Below, one piece after another: positions 17,281-26,608 of a stretch of 64,000 nucleotides of DNA (the first letter of the stretch is position 1; the number at the start of each line of letters is the position of its first letter). The DNA lies in NCBI RefSeq assembly GCF_018728565.1, contig NZ_JACSOI010000001.1, positions 310,001 through 374,000 on the forward strand. The letters are read 5' to 3'. The translations under genes were made by a program, and so were the position numbers. A model generated the notes under the pieces. The model was not told the DNA's origin. It saw only the letters and a program-made list of their open reading frames with translations, and did no database searches. The DNA comes from Zobellia russellii. Lineage in GTDB: Bacteria > Bacteroidota > Bacteroidia > Flavobacteriales > Flavobacteriaceae.

Positions 17281-18384
17281 TTAAATGGCCTCGAACAGTT
17301 TTCCGGGCAATGGACGGATAACTCCTTTCATTTCCATATTCAATAAGGTAGACGACACTTTAAAAATAGGCAACCGGCATTCCAAAGCTATGCTGTCTAA
17401 CAATTGCTTTCCGTTTTTGTGTAAGTAATCATAAATGGACTGTTCGGTTGGTTCAAGTTCAACAAAGAGTTGCTTTTGAATAGTTTGAGGCTCCTTCTCG
17501 GCAATATTCCAACCCAAAAGATAAATCAGATCAGCGGCCGAAGTCAGCATATGTGCCTTTTGCTGTTTTATTAGATTATTGCACCCAGAGCTGTACTTAT
17601 CCTGGGCTCTTCCCGGTACGGCAAACACATCCCGATTGTAGCTGTTGGCAATATCCGCGGTAACCAAGCTACCTCCTTTTTCGGCAGATTCAATAACTAC
17701 AGTAGCTTCGCTCATACCGGCAATAACCCGGTTTCGCTTTAAAAAATTTTCCCGGTCAGGATTACTTGTACTTCTGAACTCCGTGTAGAACCCACCATTT
17801 TTCTCCACATCACGAATATATTTCTCATGAGTTTTTGGATACATTTGGTTGAGGCCATGTGCCAAACAGCCTATAGTTTGTAAACCGTGTTTTACGGCAG
17901 CCTTTTGAGCAGTAATATCCACGCCATAGGCAAATCCACTAACGATTATGGGGTTCAACGGAGCTAAGTCTTCAATGAACTTTTCGCAAAATGCGGTGCC
18001 ATAACTTGTTATTTTACGCGTACCAACAATACTAATGAGTTTCCGGTTCTCTAAGTTGATATTTCCCCTTTTGTAGAGCAATACCGGACTATCTATACAG
18101 TGTTTTAGGTAACTGGGATAATCCTCGTCCAAAAAATAAGAGAACCCAATGCTGTTTTTCTCAATATACCCATACTCCTCCTCTGCGGCCTCTTGGTGTT
18201 CTACATCGTAAAGTCCTTTTAAAGCATGCGTACCAACACCATCTATTTTTAAAAGATTTTGGCGCTTTTCTTCAAAAACAGCTGTTGCGCTGCCACAATG
18301 TGCAATAAGTTTTTTTAAAGTTACATCACCTATTTTGGGGGCACCTTGCAAACGTAATACTGCAAGCAATTCATCTGTAGTCAT
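17281..18384 (-). CDS. dprA: DNA-processing protein DprA
   Basis: 367 residues. DprA binds incoming single-stranded DNA and loads RecA during natural transformation. The Rossmann-like core shows VGTRKITSYG, SGFAYGVDITAQKAA, FLKRNRVIAGMSEATVVIESAEKGGS and VFAVPG, all family signatures. The N-terminal part (LLAVLRLQGAP, GDVTLKKLIAHCG) is helix-hairpin-helix-like and the C-terminus (about 300-367) is the winged-helix DprA domain. Transcribed alone; the 5' leader is about 7 bases if the box at 18397-18404 is used. No other competence gene is in the window. Confidence 0.95.
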   Translation of the reverse strand: MTTDELLAVLRLQGAPKIGDVTLKKLIAHCGSATAVFEEKRQNLLKIDGVGTHALKGLYDVEHQEAAEEEYGYIEKNSIGFSYFLDEDYPSYLKHCIDSPVLLYKRGNINLENRKLISIVGTRKITSYGTAFCEKFIEDLAPLNPIIVSGFAYGVDITAQKAAVKHGLQTIGCLAHGLNQMYPKTHEKYIRDVEKNGGFYTEFRSTSNPDRENFLKRNRVIAGMSEATVVIESAEKGGSLVTADIANSYNRDVFAVPGRAQDKYSSGCNNLIKQQKAHMLTSAADLIYLLGWNIAEKEPQTIQKQLFVELEPTEQSIYDYLHKNGKQLLDSIALECRLPIFKVSSTLLNMEMKGVIRPLPGKLFEAI

Positions 18385-18396
18385 TTATATATGCAT

Positions 18397-18404
18397 CAAA
18401 GTTA
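18397..18404 (-). promoter_or_regulatory. -7 box of dprA
   Basis: TAACTTTG on the minus strand, full match to TAnnTTTG, 12 bases before the dprA ATG. Confidence 0.5.
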
Positions 18405-18489
18405 TCCACAAAATACACATTTTATAATGTTAATAAAAAGTTATGTAGGGGCTGGTCTGACCTTTTAATTTTTTCCATATTTGCGCTAT

Positions 18490-19449
18490 ATGGGATTAGA
18501 ACGCTATATATCTGAGTTAATGTATCGCTACAACTGTGTAGTTGTGCCAGGTTTCGGAGCATTTTTAACCGAACAAAAATCTGCTGTTATACATGAAAGT
18601 ACCAACACTTTTTATCCTCCGGTAAAAACGGTTTCATTCAACCAACAATTATTGTCCAATGACGGACTTTTAGTTTCCTATGCCGCCGAAGCAGAAAATG
18701 TTTCTTTTGAGCAGATGCTTGAAGAAGTAGGCGAAATTGTAGGTGAATGGAAAGCAGACCTTAAAAAAGGCAATCAATTAAGATTGGCCGATATTGGAAC
18801 GCTATGGTACAGTTCAGAAGATAAGATTCAATTTCAACCTTCAGGCAATGTAAACTACCTGACATCTTCCTTTGGAATGTCTTCTTTTGTTTCCGCTCCG
18901 GTTACCCGTGAAGCGTTAAAAGAAGAAGTTGTTCAGCTTGAAGAAAAAATTCCGTTTGCTTTTACACCTGAAAAACGTGAAACGCTTACGCTTCGTCCTT
19001 ATTTAAAATATGCGGCCGTTGCGCTAGTTGCTTTAACTCTAGGTGTTACCGGATTCCAATTTTACAAATCCAACGAAAACAACCAACAACTGGCCCGCCA
19101 AGAAGCGGAACAACAGGTATCCAAACGTATTCAAGAAGCAACCTTCTTTGATGCGCAGCCATTAGAATTACCTACAATTACACTAAAAACTTCTAAAAAA
19201 GCGGTTTCGGAGCTGGCGGAAAAGCGTATGCACCATATTATTGCCGGAGCTTTTAGATACCGTACCAATGCAGACAAGAAAATAGAGCAATTAAAACTTA
19301 AGGGCTTTAATCCTTCTTATATAGGTACAAATCCTTTTGGTCTATATTTGGTTGCCTACGATAGTTTTACGGACTCTAACAAAGCCTTGGAAGCACTACG
19401 TGAAATTAAGCGCACTCAAAAAGACGCTTGGTTAAAATCCGGTCACTAA
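18490..19449 (+). CDS. HU-CCDC81 domain membrane protein with C-terminal SPOR domain
   Basis: 319 residues. Residues 1 to about 135 match the paired HU-like (CCDC81-type) domains of Bacteroidota (GLERYISELMYRYNCVVVPGFGAF, SFNQQLLSNDGLLVSY, LRLADIGTLWY, SFGMSSF). A membrane helix follows at about 172-192, then a polar linker, and a C-terminal SPOR domain (about 235-315, beginning HHIIAGAFRYRTNADKKIEQL), which binds denuded peptidoglycan. The HU-like part should be cytoplasmic and the SPOR part periplasmic. The ATG is preceded by CATATTTG (18476-18483), one base off a -7 box, which would give a leaderless message; a TTG at 18481 is therefore unlikely to be the start. Confidence 0.85.
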   Translation: MGLERYISELMYRYNCVVVPGFGAFLTEQKSAVIHESTNTFYPPVKTVSFNQQLLSNDGLLVSYAAEAENVSFEQMLEEVGEIVGEWKADLKKGNQLRLADIGTLWYSSEDKIQFQPSGNVNYLTSSFGMSSFVSAPVTREALKEEVVQLEEKIPFAFTPEKRETLTLRPYLKYAAVALVALTLGVTGFQFYKSNENNQQLARQEAEQQVSKRIQEATFFDAQPLELPTITLKTSKKAVSELAEKRMHHIIAGAFRYRTNADKKIEQLKLKGFNPSYIGTNPFGLYLVAYDSFTDSNKALEALREIKRTQKDAWLKSGH

Positions 19450-19536
19450 AACCAACTTCGTATCATCCATCTTTTTTTGAAAAGCTTATTTTTCAAGCTT
19501 TTAAATTTACCTTTTACAACTTAGAAAAGGTTCTTC

Positions 19537-19565
19537 TTTGGTGCCCGTTAAAAAAGGTATCTTTG
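19537..19565 (+). promoter_or_regulatory. Promoter of the thioesterase gene
   Basis: TTTG (19537-19540), 17-base spacer, TATCTTTG (19558-19565), the full Bacteroidota promoter pattern. The ATG is 15 bases downstream of the -7 box. Confidence 0.65.
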
Positions 19566-19580
19566 CCAAAAAATTGATTT

Positions 19581-20093
19581 ATGCAGGCTAAAAATCCCCG
19601 TGATTCTAGAACCGTAATGACCGATATGGTACTCCCTAGTGAGACCAACCCCTTAAACAACCTATTTGGAGGTGAGCTTTTGGCCCGAATGGACCGTGCC
19701 GCTAGTATTTCTGCACGCCGCCACAGCCGCCGCATTACCGTTACCGCATCTGTAAACCATGTGGCATTTAACCAATCTGTACCCGTGGGAAGTGTACTTA
19801 CAGTAGAAGCGGCCGTTTCACGTGCTTTTAGAACTTCTATGGAAGTGTATATTGATGTTTGGATGGAAGACCGTTTTACCGGCGAAAAATCCAAGGCCAA
19901 TGAAGCCATATATACCTTTGTAGCAGTAGATGATACCGGAAGACCTACTGTTGTTCCTCCGTTAGAACCTGAGACAAAACTGGAACAAGAACGCTTTGAA
20001 GGCGCTCTGCGCAGAAAACAGCTAAGCCTTGTTCTGGCAGGCAAAATGAAGCCTAATGAAGCTACAGAACTAAAGGCTTTGTTTACACAGTAA
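19581..20093 (+). CDS. Acyl-CoA thioesterase (hotdog fold, YciA/ACOT type)
   Basis: 170 residues, a single hotdog domain. The conserved ETNPLNNLFGGELLARMDRAA segment opens the domain and contains the Asn and Asp used in this family, and TASVNHVAFNQSVPVG follows. Such enzymes hydrolyse acyl-CoA to free acid and CoA in the cytoplasm. The C-terminal 40 residues are charged and helical. It has its own promoter and converges on the aldo/keto reductase gene with 7 bases between stops. Confidence 0.9.
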   Translation: MQAKNPRDSRTVMTDMVLPSETNPLNNLFGGELLARMDRAASISARRHSRRITVTASVNHVAFNQSVPVGSVLTVEAAVSRAFRTSMEVYIDVWMEDRFTGEKSKANEAIYTFVAVDDTGRPTVVPPLEPETKLEQERFEGALRRKQLSLVLAGKMKPNEATELKALFTQ

Positions 20094-20100
20094 TCCTCTG

Positions 20101-20943
20101 TTAGAAATCAAAGTTATCGGGATCAGGTCCGCTGCGTTCACCTTTATCCAGCCCATCTAGATAAACTACATCGGCTTCTGACAGTTCAAAGTCGAAAATA
20201 TCAGCATTGGACTTGATCCTGTTTTCATGTACCGATTTTGGAATGGCAACAATGCCCTTCTGCAAATTGTAGCGCAATATAATCTGTGCAATAGATTTGT
20301 TGTATTTAGCAGTAAGTGGGTCAAAATCATTGGAATGCCCTTCAAAAACTTTTCCCTGCATAAAAGGTGACCAAGATTCGTACTGAATTTCCTTATCGTT
20401 ACAGAAACCTATTAAATCCTGTTGCACCAAGTAGGGGTGGAACTCCATTTGGTTTACCGTTGGAACAATTTCTGCAGTTTCCAGTAAATCTTCTAAATGG
20501 TGCTGCAAAAAATTACTGACCCCAATGGCCCTAATCCGTTTCTCCCGATATAGCTTTTCCATGGCACGCCAAGTATCCTTATATTTTCCGGCAACCGGCC
20601 AGTGAATCAAATATAGATCCAGATAATCTACACCCAAACGCTCCAGGCTCTCTTCAAAGGCTTTTAAGGTGCTTTCATAACCTTGGTCCGCGTTCCATAG
20701 TTTAGAGACCAAAAACACCTCTTCACGGGCCACATTGCTCTCCTGAATGCCCTTACCTACTCCTTCTTCATTTTTATAGGCCGAAGCCGTATCTATATGT
20801 CTGTAACCACCATTCAATGCATTCTTGACAGCATCTATTACCTCTTGCTCATTATCCGCTTGGTACGTGCCCAAACCAAGGTATGGCATTTCTACTTTAT
20901 TGTTTAACGTAAATGTTCCCTGTAAGTCTGTTATCTTCTTCAT
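20101..20943 (-). CDS. Aldo/keto reductase
   Basis: 280 residues, single AKR barrel. The catalytic tetrad is visible: Asp in HIDTASAYKNEEGVG with the following Tyr, Lys in LVSKLWN and His in LYLIHWP. The NADPH-binding part has AIPKSVHENRIKSN. It reduces an unspecified aldehyde or ketone (2,5-diketogluconate reductase-like group). It starts 13 bases after the EnvC-like gene ends, so it is probably the last gene of the leftward unit that begins with the flippase. Confidence 0.92.
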   Translation of the reverse strand: MKKITDLQGTFTLNNKVEMPYLGLGTYQADNEQEVIDAVKNALNGGYRHIDTASAYKNEEGVGKGIQESNVAREEVFLVSKLWNADQGYESTLKAFEESLERLGVDYLDLYLIHWPVAGKYKDTWRAMEKLYREKRIRAIGVSNFLQHHLEDLLETAEIVPTVNQMEFHPYLVQQDLIGFCNDKEIQYESWSPFMQGKVFEGHSNDFDPLTAKYNKSIAQIILRYNLQKGIVAIPKSVHENRIKSNADIFDFELSEADVVYLDGLDKGERSGPDPDNFDF

Positions 20944-20956
20944 AGCATTCTTAAGT

Positions 20957-22186
20957 TTATAATTGGTACACCCACTCCTCAGGATTTAACTTGGAAGTGT
21001 TTTGATGTAAATAAAATTTCAATTTTGTTTGACCGTTAGACCGATTGGTATAAATTTCTCCGAGATCCGTCTTTGCTTCTACCTTATCACCCTTTTTTAC
21101 ATAAAGGACCGAGAGGTTATAATACGTACTGATAAAATTACCATGTTTTAATTGCACAGCCTTATTACCACCCGGAATGGAAAGTATGGCAATGACCTCA
21201 CCTCTAAAAATAGCCCGTGCCTTGGCCCCTTGGTCCGTGGTAATGACCACACCGTTACTCTGATGTTTAATTCCAGGATAAATAGCATCTGCATACACCC
21301 CAAAACCTTGGCTTTTGAACCCTTTTTCAACAGGCCAAATCAATCTACCCTTATTTGCCGTAAAGCTATTGGCCACGATAGCCGCCTCCGGAGTTAATAG
21401 GAACTTGCTTGGGTCGTTACTTTTTTTGTTGGCATCCTTATTGGATGCCGCTATGGCCTCACGAATGAGACGCTCGATCTGACGGTCAATTTCCTTGGCC
21501 TGATTTTGCTTGTCCCTAATTTGTGCGGCAAATTTGGTTTCGCTCTTACGTATCGTTCCCAGTAGTGCCTGATGATCCTCTTTTTCTTGGGTCATTGCCC
21601 TTTTAGCCTTTAGGTTTTGGGCCACTAAACGGTCCTTTTCCTTTCGTTGCGCGCTAAGCCCTTGATTCAACTTACTAAGTTCTTCGGTCTTAACAACAAT
21701 TTTCTCCCCCTGTTTACGTCTAAATTCCGTGTATTGTTTTATGTACTGTATGCGCTTAAAAGCTTGATAAAAATCATCCGATGACAGCAAAAACATTAAT
21801 TTGCTCTGTTGAATTTTGCTTTGGTAGCCCTTTTGGATCATCATAGCATAATCATCCTTAAGCTCATCCAATTCTTTCCTTAAACCGGAAATGACCTTTA
21901 TGTTGGCATTTATTTTTCGGTTTAGAATGTTGGACTGTTTCGTGGTCACATTAATCAGCTCTTGACGCACTTTTATTTTGTTGTCCAAGGCCTCCATCTG
22001 ATCTAAGACCGTACCCTTTTTCTTCTTTTGGTCAAACAGTAAATAGTTGATTTGTTCTATCTCTTTTTGCAACTGCTCTCGCTTGGCTTCCAGCGCTTCC
22101 TGCTCTTCGTTTTGAGCAAAAACGGGGTTCCATCCCAAGAGATAGAAAAAAAAGAAAATTGCAATATAATGGGTATTACCGCGCAT
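20957..22186 (-). CDS. EnvC-like murein hydrolase activator (coiled coil + degenerate LytM domain)
   Basis: 409 residues: signal peptide (1-24, ending VFAQ), a long coiled coil (about 25-245) and a C-terminal M23/LytM fold (about 285-409). The zinc-binding and catalytic set of active M23 peptidases is not intact: the HxGxD segment reads KHQSNGVVI, the middle His is replaced in STYYNLS, and the HxH reads KFY. This is the pattern of EnvC-type regulators, which activate N-acetylmuramoyl-L-alanine amidases during cell separation. Its start overlaps the DUF4292 gene by 11 bases. Confidence 0.88.
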   Translation of the reverse strand: MRGNTHYIAIFFFFYLLGWNPVFAQNEEQEALEAKREQLQKEIEQINYLLFDQKKKKGTVLDQMEALDNKIKVRQELINVTTKQSNILNRKINANIKVISGLRKELDELKDDYAMMIQKGYQSKIQQSKLMFLLSSDDFYQAFKRIQYIKQYTEFRRKQGEKIVVKTEELSKLNQGLSAQRKEKDRLVAQNLKAKRAMTQEKEDHQALLGTIRKSETKFAAQIRDKQNQAKEIDRQIERLIREAIAASNKDANKKSNDPSKFLLTPEAAIVANSFTANKGRLIWPVEKGFKSQGFGVYADAIYPGIKHQSNGVVITTDQGAKARAIFRGEVIAILSIPGGNKAVQLKHGNFISTYYNLSVLYVKKGDKVEAKTDLGEIYTNRSNGQTKLKFYLHQNTSKLNPEEWVYQL

Positions 22187-22970
22187 CGTCAGTAAGTGTA
22201 ATTTCTTTAAAACCTTTTGGTATTTTATAAGGAAAGTTCATAGGTTGATCAAACTCTATATTTTTGTATTCTATATCAACCGTATTGCGGTCCTCACCTT
22301 CAATAGCGGCAACGGCAATACGTTGCGGAAGAATATACTTGCCAATTTTCTGATAATCCGTATAGTTTATTTGTAACAAACGCTTCTTTAGAGGCTGAGA
22401 GAGTTGTTGCGCTGCCATTTTAAAGTTCTTGGGCTCTACTTGAAACATCACCTTAAAGAGTTCCATTGCTTTTTTAGGTTTCAATTGATAATCCCCATTT
22501 ACAATAGATGCATCATACTTTCCTTCCCTTAAATTAAAAAGCGCCTGGCCCATTAGCAGATTTTGTACCTGCTCAAAATCCAGTTCTGTTCCTAGAAACT
22601 TACTTAAATAAGCAAAATCTCCATCAAAATACTCATTCTGCAATTTGTTATAAAAGGAGACCCTGCCCGGCGTTATATATGCCTTTACCATGCCAAGTGG
22701 AGCACTCATCCAAATAGCCTTATCCTTTTCCATTCGCAGGCTAACTGAAACCCCTTGAGACGATTCGCCATCGGAATAATCTATTCGCATTTTCCCGCTT
22801 AGCGTATTAAAATTGGTTGTATTCGCATAATGGTTCTTAACAATAGCTTTCGCCGAAAGATTGCCATCAACCTTACCATCGGCCAGAACCTTGGTAGATT
22901 TACAAGAAATAAAAAAAGTAAGTGAGACCAACGCCGTTAAACGCAGGGCCATTCGTAAGGGTAAAGCCAT
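22176..22970 (-). CDS. DUF4292 lipoprotein (LolA/LolB-like fold)
   Basis: 264 residues with a signal peptide and lipobox Cys23 (FISCKSTK). The mature part matches DUF4292: a long beta-rich half-barrel with NTLSGKMRIDYSD, IWMSAPLGMVKAYITP and a C-terminal FPYKIPKGFKEI. The fold is similar to lipoprotein-carrier proteins, so an envelope lipid or lipoprotein role is possible but unproven. A second ATG at residue 7 is an equally good start. It is coupled to the EnvC-like gene by an 11-base overlap and follows the TPR gene by 14 bases. Confidence 0.85.
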   Translation of the reverse strand: MALPLRMALRLTALVSLTFFISCKSTKVLADGKVDGNLSAKAIVKNHYANTTNFNTLSGKMRIDYSDGESSQGVSVSLRMEKDKAIWMSAPLGMVKAYITPGRVSFYNKLQNEYFDGDFAYLSKFLGTELDFEQVQNLLMGQALFNLREGKYDASIVNGDYQLKPKKAMELFKVMFQVEPKNFKMAAQQLSQPLKKRLLQINYTDYQKIGKYILPQRIAVAAIEGEDRNTVDIEYKNIEFDQPMNFPYKIPKGFKEITLTDDAR

Positions 22971-22984
22971 AATCTTTGTAAAGT

Positions 22985-23926
22985 TTAAAACCCGGGTTTT
23001 ATCTTACGAAGATACATATTTGCCTTGACTGAATTGTTAATGGAATTATAAGCATCTGCCAGTTCTTGATAAAACTTATTGGCCAATGCAATATCACCTA
23101 CAAAATAATCCAGTCCGGTTTCCAATACCTCAATAGCATCGCGTGGTTTGCCCTTTTTATTATAGGCATAACCTTGGGCATAATAAAAATAGGGTTGCGA
23201 AGGGTAACTTTCCAAAGCCTCTGCCGCAACTTGATCTAGAGATAAATAATTATTGGTTCTGAGCATGCCCTGAATACGGGCCTTGTATTGCTCAACGGAA
23301 CCTGATTCCGATCTGTTTACGTTGGTAGCAGAAAAGGAACTACTGGTAATAGCCGCCTGTTGCGATTCTATTAAATCATCTACTTTTACGGATAGCTGTT
23401 GCGTAAAGCTAGATTTTGGAGTCTGCTCCAGAATAGATTTTGCTGCTTTGGCCCTTCCCTTTCTATAATATACCAAAGCCAAATTTTCCTTGAACTTGGG
23501 TTCATCAAAAGGCAACTGCTCTTTATTGCTCTCAACGGATCTCTGCTGTTTTTGCAATATCTCTACATACGTATTGGTATACCATAAATTATCAGGTTCT
23601 GCCAATAGCGCCGTTAAAGCAAATGTTTCCGCAACCGGATATTGTTTTTCCTTGAGGTACATTTGTGCCAGTTCATGGTCTACCACAGTATTATTTTCAT
23701 CCAATTGTTTGCATTGGAGCATAAGGTTAATGGCCCTATCGTAATTTTCAATACCCTTTTGCTTTAGGGCATCAAAAAATTTGTCCTGAAAATCATCCGA
23801 ATAGTCCTCCAGAAAAAGCTCTGCACTTTGTGTTTCATCAATATTAGGCGACTCTTGGGCATAGGTAGATAGGGCGATAAGAAAAAATCCCCCGAAGAAA
23901 GTGGATATAACCCGACTTATTCTCAT
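22985..23926 (-). CDS. Tetratricopeptide repeat protein, exported
   Basis: 313 residues from MRISRVIS, which gives a clean signal peptide (ending STYAQ). Several TPR units are visible (for example IENYDRAINLMLQCKQLDENN, YPVAETFALTALLAEPDN, SQPYFYYAQGYAYNKKGKPRDAIEVLETGL). It probably is a periplasmic scaffold. The frame extends 7 residues further upstream. It sits between dut and the DUF4292-EnvC pair in one leftward run, an arrangement I recall from other flavobacteria. No enzymatic motif is seen. Confidence 0.85.
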   Translation of the reverse strand: MRISRVISTFFGGFFLIALSTYAQESPNIDETQSAELFLEDYSDDFQDKFFDALKQKGIENYDRAINLMLQCKQLDENNTVVDHELAQMYLKEKQYPVAETFALTALLAEPDNLWYTNTYVEILQKQQRSVESNKEQLPFDEPKFKENLALVYYRKGRAKAAKSILEQTPKSSFTQQLSVKVDDLIESQQAAITSSSFSATNVNRSESGSVEQYKARIQGMLRTNNYLSLDQVAAEALESYPSQPYFYYAQGYAYNKKGKPRDAIEVLETGLDYFVGDIALANKFYQELADAYNSINNSVKANMYLRKIKPGF

Positions 23927-23961
23927 CTTACAACATCTACCTTTCATTGCTATAGAATTAA

Positions 23962-24396
23962 CTACTTTACACCCGTACTACCAAAACCACCCTCACCTCT
24001 TGAAGTTTCGGAAAGTTCGTTAACCTCTATCCAATCTGCGCGTTCGTGTTTGGCTATGACCAGTTGGGCAATACGCTCCCCGTTTTCGATAGCAAAACTT
24101 TCATTGGACAAGTTTACCAAAATTACACCAATCTCTCCACGATAATCCGCATCAACCGTACCGGGCGCATTTAGAACCGTAATGCCCTTTTTTGCAGCAA
24201 GACCGCTTCTAGGTCTCACCTGTGCTTCAAAACCAACCGGAAGCTCTATGAACAGTCCTGTTTTAATAATAGCACGCTCCAAAGGTTGTAATGTTACCGT
24301 CTCGGTAATATTGGCCCTAAGGTCCATTCCCGCAGACGCACCCGTTTCATAATGCGGAAGCTTATGTTGTGATTTATTGATAATATTTATTTCCAT
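23962..24396 (-). CDS. dut: Deoxyuridine 5'-triphosphate nucleotidohydrolase
   Basis: 144 residues with all five motifs of trimeric dUTPases: [29 protein letters not shown] (catalytic Asp and uracil pocket), GERIAQLVI and the C-terminal [10 protein letters not shown] arm. It converts dUTP to dUMP, keeping uracil out of DNA and feeding thymidylate synthesis. It is second in the run after the flippase. Confidence 0.97.
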   Translation of the reverse strand: MEINIINKSQHKLPHYETGASAGMDLRANITETVTLQPLERAIIKTGLFIELPVGFEAQVRPRSGLAAKKGITVLNAPGTVDADYRGEIGVILVNLSNESFAIENGERIAQLVIAKHERADWIEVNELSETSRGEGGFGSTGVK

Positions 24397-24472
24397 AGTA
24401 TTGTGTTAATTGTAAAATGTTCAATTTGATTTTGGCCAACGATTATTGGGTTAGGCCGTCTCTATTACTTCG

Positions 24473-25960
24473 TTAACTTTTCTGTCTAAGAAAAATCTGT
24501 TTCAACTTATCGTTTTCAAGTTTGTATACCAAACCTAGATATAACAAAAGTAAGATACCTCCAATAATTAAGTTCCTATTGAAAACATAAAAAGACAGCA
24601 CGGAAAAAAGAATGGAAACCCCTAAATAGAAAAGTATTTTTCTAAAGTTATAGGGAACGGGATAGCGCGATTTACCAAGGTAATACGAGAGCACCATCAT
24701 ACTACCGTAAGCCATAACCGTAGCAATGGCACTGGCCATATAACCAATATATGGGATGAAAAAATAATTTATACCGATAGTTATAAATGCTCCGAATACT
24801 GATATAAGCGCGCCATAACGGGTTTTATCCGTTACCTTGTACCAGACCGATAGGTTGTGATAAATACCCAAAAAGAAACTGGCCAGCAAAATAATGGGTA
24901 CAACGGACATGGCTTCCCAATAGGCCGGATTCTTCACAAAAAGCACCTTAAGAACATCGGCAAAGACTACCACACCCAAAAGTATAACACTACCCAAAAC
25001 TACAAAGTAGTTGGTTATCTGCGCATACGCCTTTTGAGGATTCTCCGTACCGGCATGACTAAAAAAGAAAGGCTCAATTCCCATACGGAACGCTGTTGAG
25101 AACAAAGTCATAAACAAGGCAAGCTTTACACAGGCATTGTACATACCCACTTCTTTATTGGCAATATCCTGGGGTAAAAGCGCTTCCAACATTACCCTAT
25201 CAAAAACTTCGTTTATGGTAAAAGCCACACCTGCAATTAAAACCGGAATAGCATATTTCATCATTTCTTTCCAGAGCTTCTTATCAAAAGTGTATTTACT
25301 AATTAAATAAGGTTTTAGCATCAATAGAAGCGTCACGGCGCTAGCTACCAGATTCGCAATGATTATGTATGAAATTTGAAAATTAGGCTTATAAAGCGTT
25401 GCTAAAAAGCTTTCCGGACTGGTCTCGGCAACTTTTGGTAGTATCAAAAGAAAAAGTAGCGTAAGACCAAAATTGATGACCACATTTAAAATCTTGACCA
25501 CCGCATATCGCAAGGGGCGTTCATTGGCACGCAACCAGGCAAAAGGTATAATTACCAAGGCATCCAAAGACAGAATAAAAATAACGTACTTTATGTATTT
25601 TGGGTCAATATTGAGCATACTTGCCATACCGTCCTGAAAAAGTAACGAGAATACCATAAAAAGCATGGTGGATCCCAAAATAGAAGTTAGAGAAGTAGAT
25701 ATTACCGTTTCCTTATCAGCGGACTTGGAGTAGAATCTAAAAAAAGCAGTTTCCATTCCGTAGGCCAGTACCACGTTGAACATTGCAAAATATGCAAAGA
25801 TAACGGCTAGCTCACCATATATCTCCGGGGGCATAGCATCTGTATGCACCCTTACCAAAAAGAAAGAAATCATTCTGGGCAATACAGTGGCCAGACCGTA
25901 GATAGCCGTTTGCTTGAACAATTTTTTAAGCGGATTCAATAGTGCTGTATTTAAATCCAA
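24473..25960 (-). CDS. Polysaccharide/lipid-linked oligosaccharide flippase (MOP superfamily)
   Basis: 495 residues from TTG, about 14 membrane segments, with the MOP/Wzx pattern (FKQTAIYGLATVLPRMISFFLVRVHTD at the N-terminus). Likely translocates a lipid-linked precursor across the inner membrane. A second TTG at 25939 (start MNPLKKLFKQ) fits the family N-terminus better; there is no ATG in this region. First gene of the run flippase-dut-TPR-DUF4292-EnvC-AKR. TCACTTTG at 25985-25992 on the minus strand is close to a -7 box. Confidence 0.88.
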   Translation of the reverse strand: MDLNTALLNPLKKLFKQTAIYGLATVLPRMISFFLVRVHTDAMPPEIYGELAVIFAYFAMFNVVLAYGMETAFFRFYSKSADKETVISTSLTSILGSTMLFMVFSLLFQDGMASMLNIDPKYIKYVIFILSLDALVIIPFAWLRANERPLRYAVVKILNVVINFGLTLLFLLILPKVAETSPESFLATLYKPNFQISYIIIANLVASAVTLLLMLKPYLISKYTFDKKLWKEMMKYAIPVLIAGVAFTINEVFDRVMLEALLPQDIANKEVGMYNACVKLALFMTLFSTAFRMGIEPFFFSHAGTENPQKAYAQITNYFVVLGSVILLGVVVFADVLKVLFVKNPAYWEAMSVVPIILLASFFLGIYHNLSVWYKVTDKTRYGALISVFGAFITIGINYFFIPYIGYMASAIATVMAYGSMMVLSYYLGKSRYPVPYNFRKILFYLGVSILFSVLSFYVFNRNLIIGGILLLLYLGLVYKLENDKLKQIFLRQKS

Positions 25961-26020
25961 AAGTACCTATTTAAAGGCATGTAGCAAAGTGAAGTTAATC
26001 TCCCGCCATCTTTCTTTTTT

Positions 26021-26467
26021 CTAGCGGGCCTCTTTTTCTTCCAAACTGGAATATGAAATGGGAAGGTTCTGTTGAATTCCGTTGATTTGATAGTATTTCA
26101 CCTTTTCCTTATGCACAAAACTAATGACCGCTTGTGTCTCTGTTAAATCAAAAGGAAATTCCTCAGGACTTTCAACAACCGCTCCAAATTCTGCAATACC
26201 TATAATGCCCTTATCCGTTAATTCAATAGAAATAGGAGCCATTTTCCCATTATAGTAGACGTTCTTTAAGTTGGCATTATCGTTCTCCAAACTTAGCACG
26301 GAAACCACTATCTCGTAACCGCCATCTTTTGGGGATTGACTTATGGACCATTTTTGAGCGTAGGCTTCTCCTAAACTAAAAGGCGCCGTGGTTTCCAATT
26401 TCTTGGTAGACCCACAACCCGAAAGGATAAATAAGCTTAATCCTAAAATATAGATGTATTTTTTCAT
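26021..26467 (-). CDS. Hypothetical lipoprotein
   Basis: 148 residues with a signal peptide and lipobox (LSGCGSTKK, Cys18). The mature part is predicted beta-rich (EIVVSVLSLENDNANLKNVYYNGKMAPISIEL). No family is recognised; it is typical of small flavobacterial outer-membrane or periplasmic lipoproteins. It lies after the ATP synthase terminator, so it is probably transcribed from its own promoter, which I cannot identify. Confidence 0.7.
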   Translation of the reverse strand: MKKYIYILGLSLFILSGCGSTKKLETTAPFSLGEAYAQKWSISQSPKDGGYEIVVSVLSLENDNANLKNVYYNGKMAPISIELTDKGIIGIAEFGAVVESPEEFPFDLTETQAVISFVHKEKVKYYQINGIQQNLPISYSSLEEKEAR

Positions 26468-26535
26468 GATAGTTATCTTATTGTATTTGGCAATACATAC
26501 GCATAAAGCATGCTCAGGGACTATCCTAAAAAAAG

Positions 26536-26560
26536 AAACCCCACATTTCTGTGGGGTTTT
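26536..26560 (-). terminator. Intrinsic terminator of the ATP synthase operon
   Basis: AAACCCCACA-tttc-TGTGGGGTTT, a perfect 10-base stem followed on the minus strand by CTTTTTTT, 49 bases after the atpG stop codon. Confidence 0.9.
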
Positions 26561-26608
26561 CTATTCTATACGTATCTACAATGACTAAGTCAAAGCTGAT
26601 ATATTCTA

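Noticed and set aside
20957-22186. Active M23 peptidase
   Set aside because: The zinc and catalytic residues of the LytM fold are not intact, so it is called an EnvC-like activator instead.
26002-26028. CCCGC/GCGGG as a terminator of the small lipoprotein gene
   Set aside because: Only five paired bases with a 17-base loop and no T-run on the minus strand.
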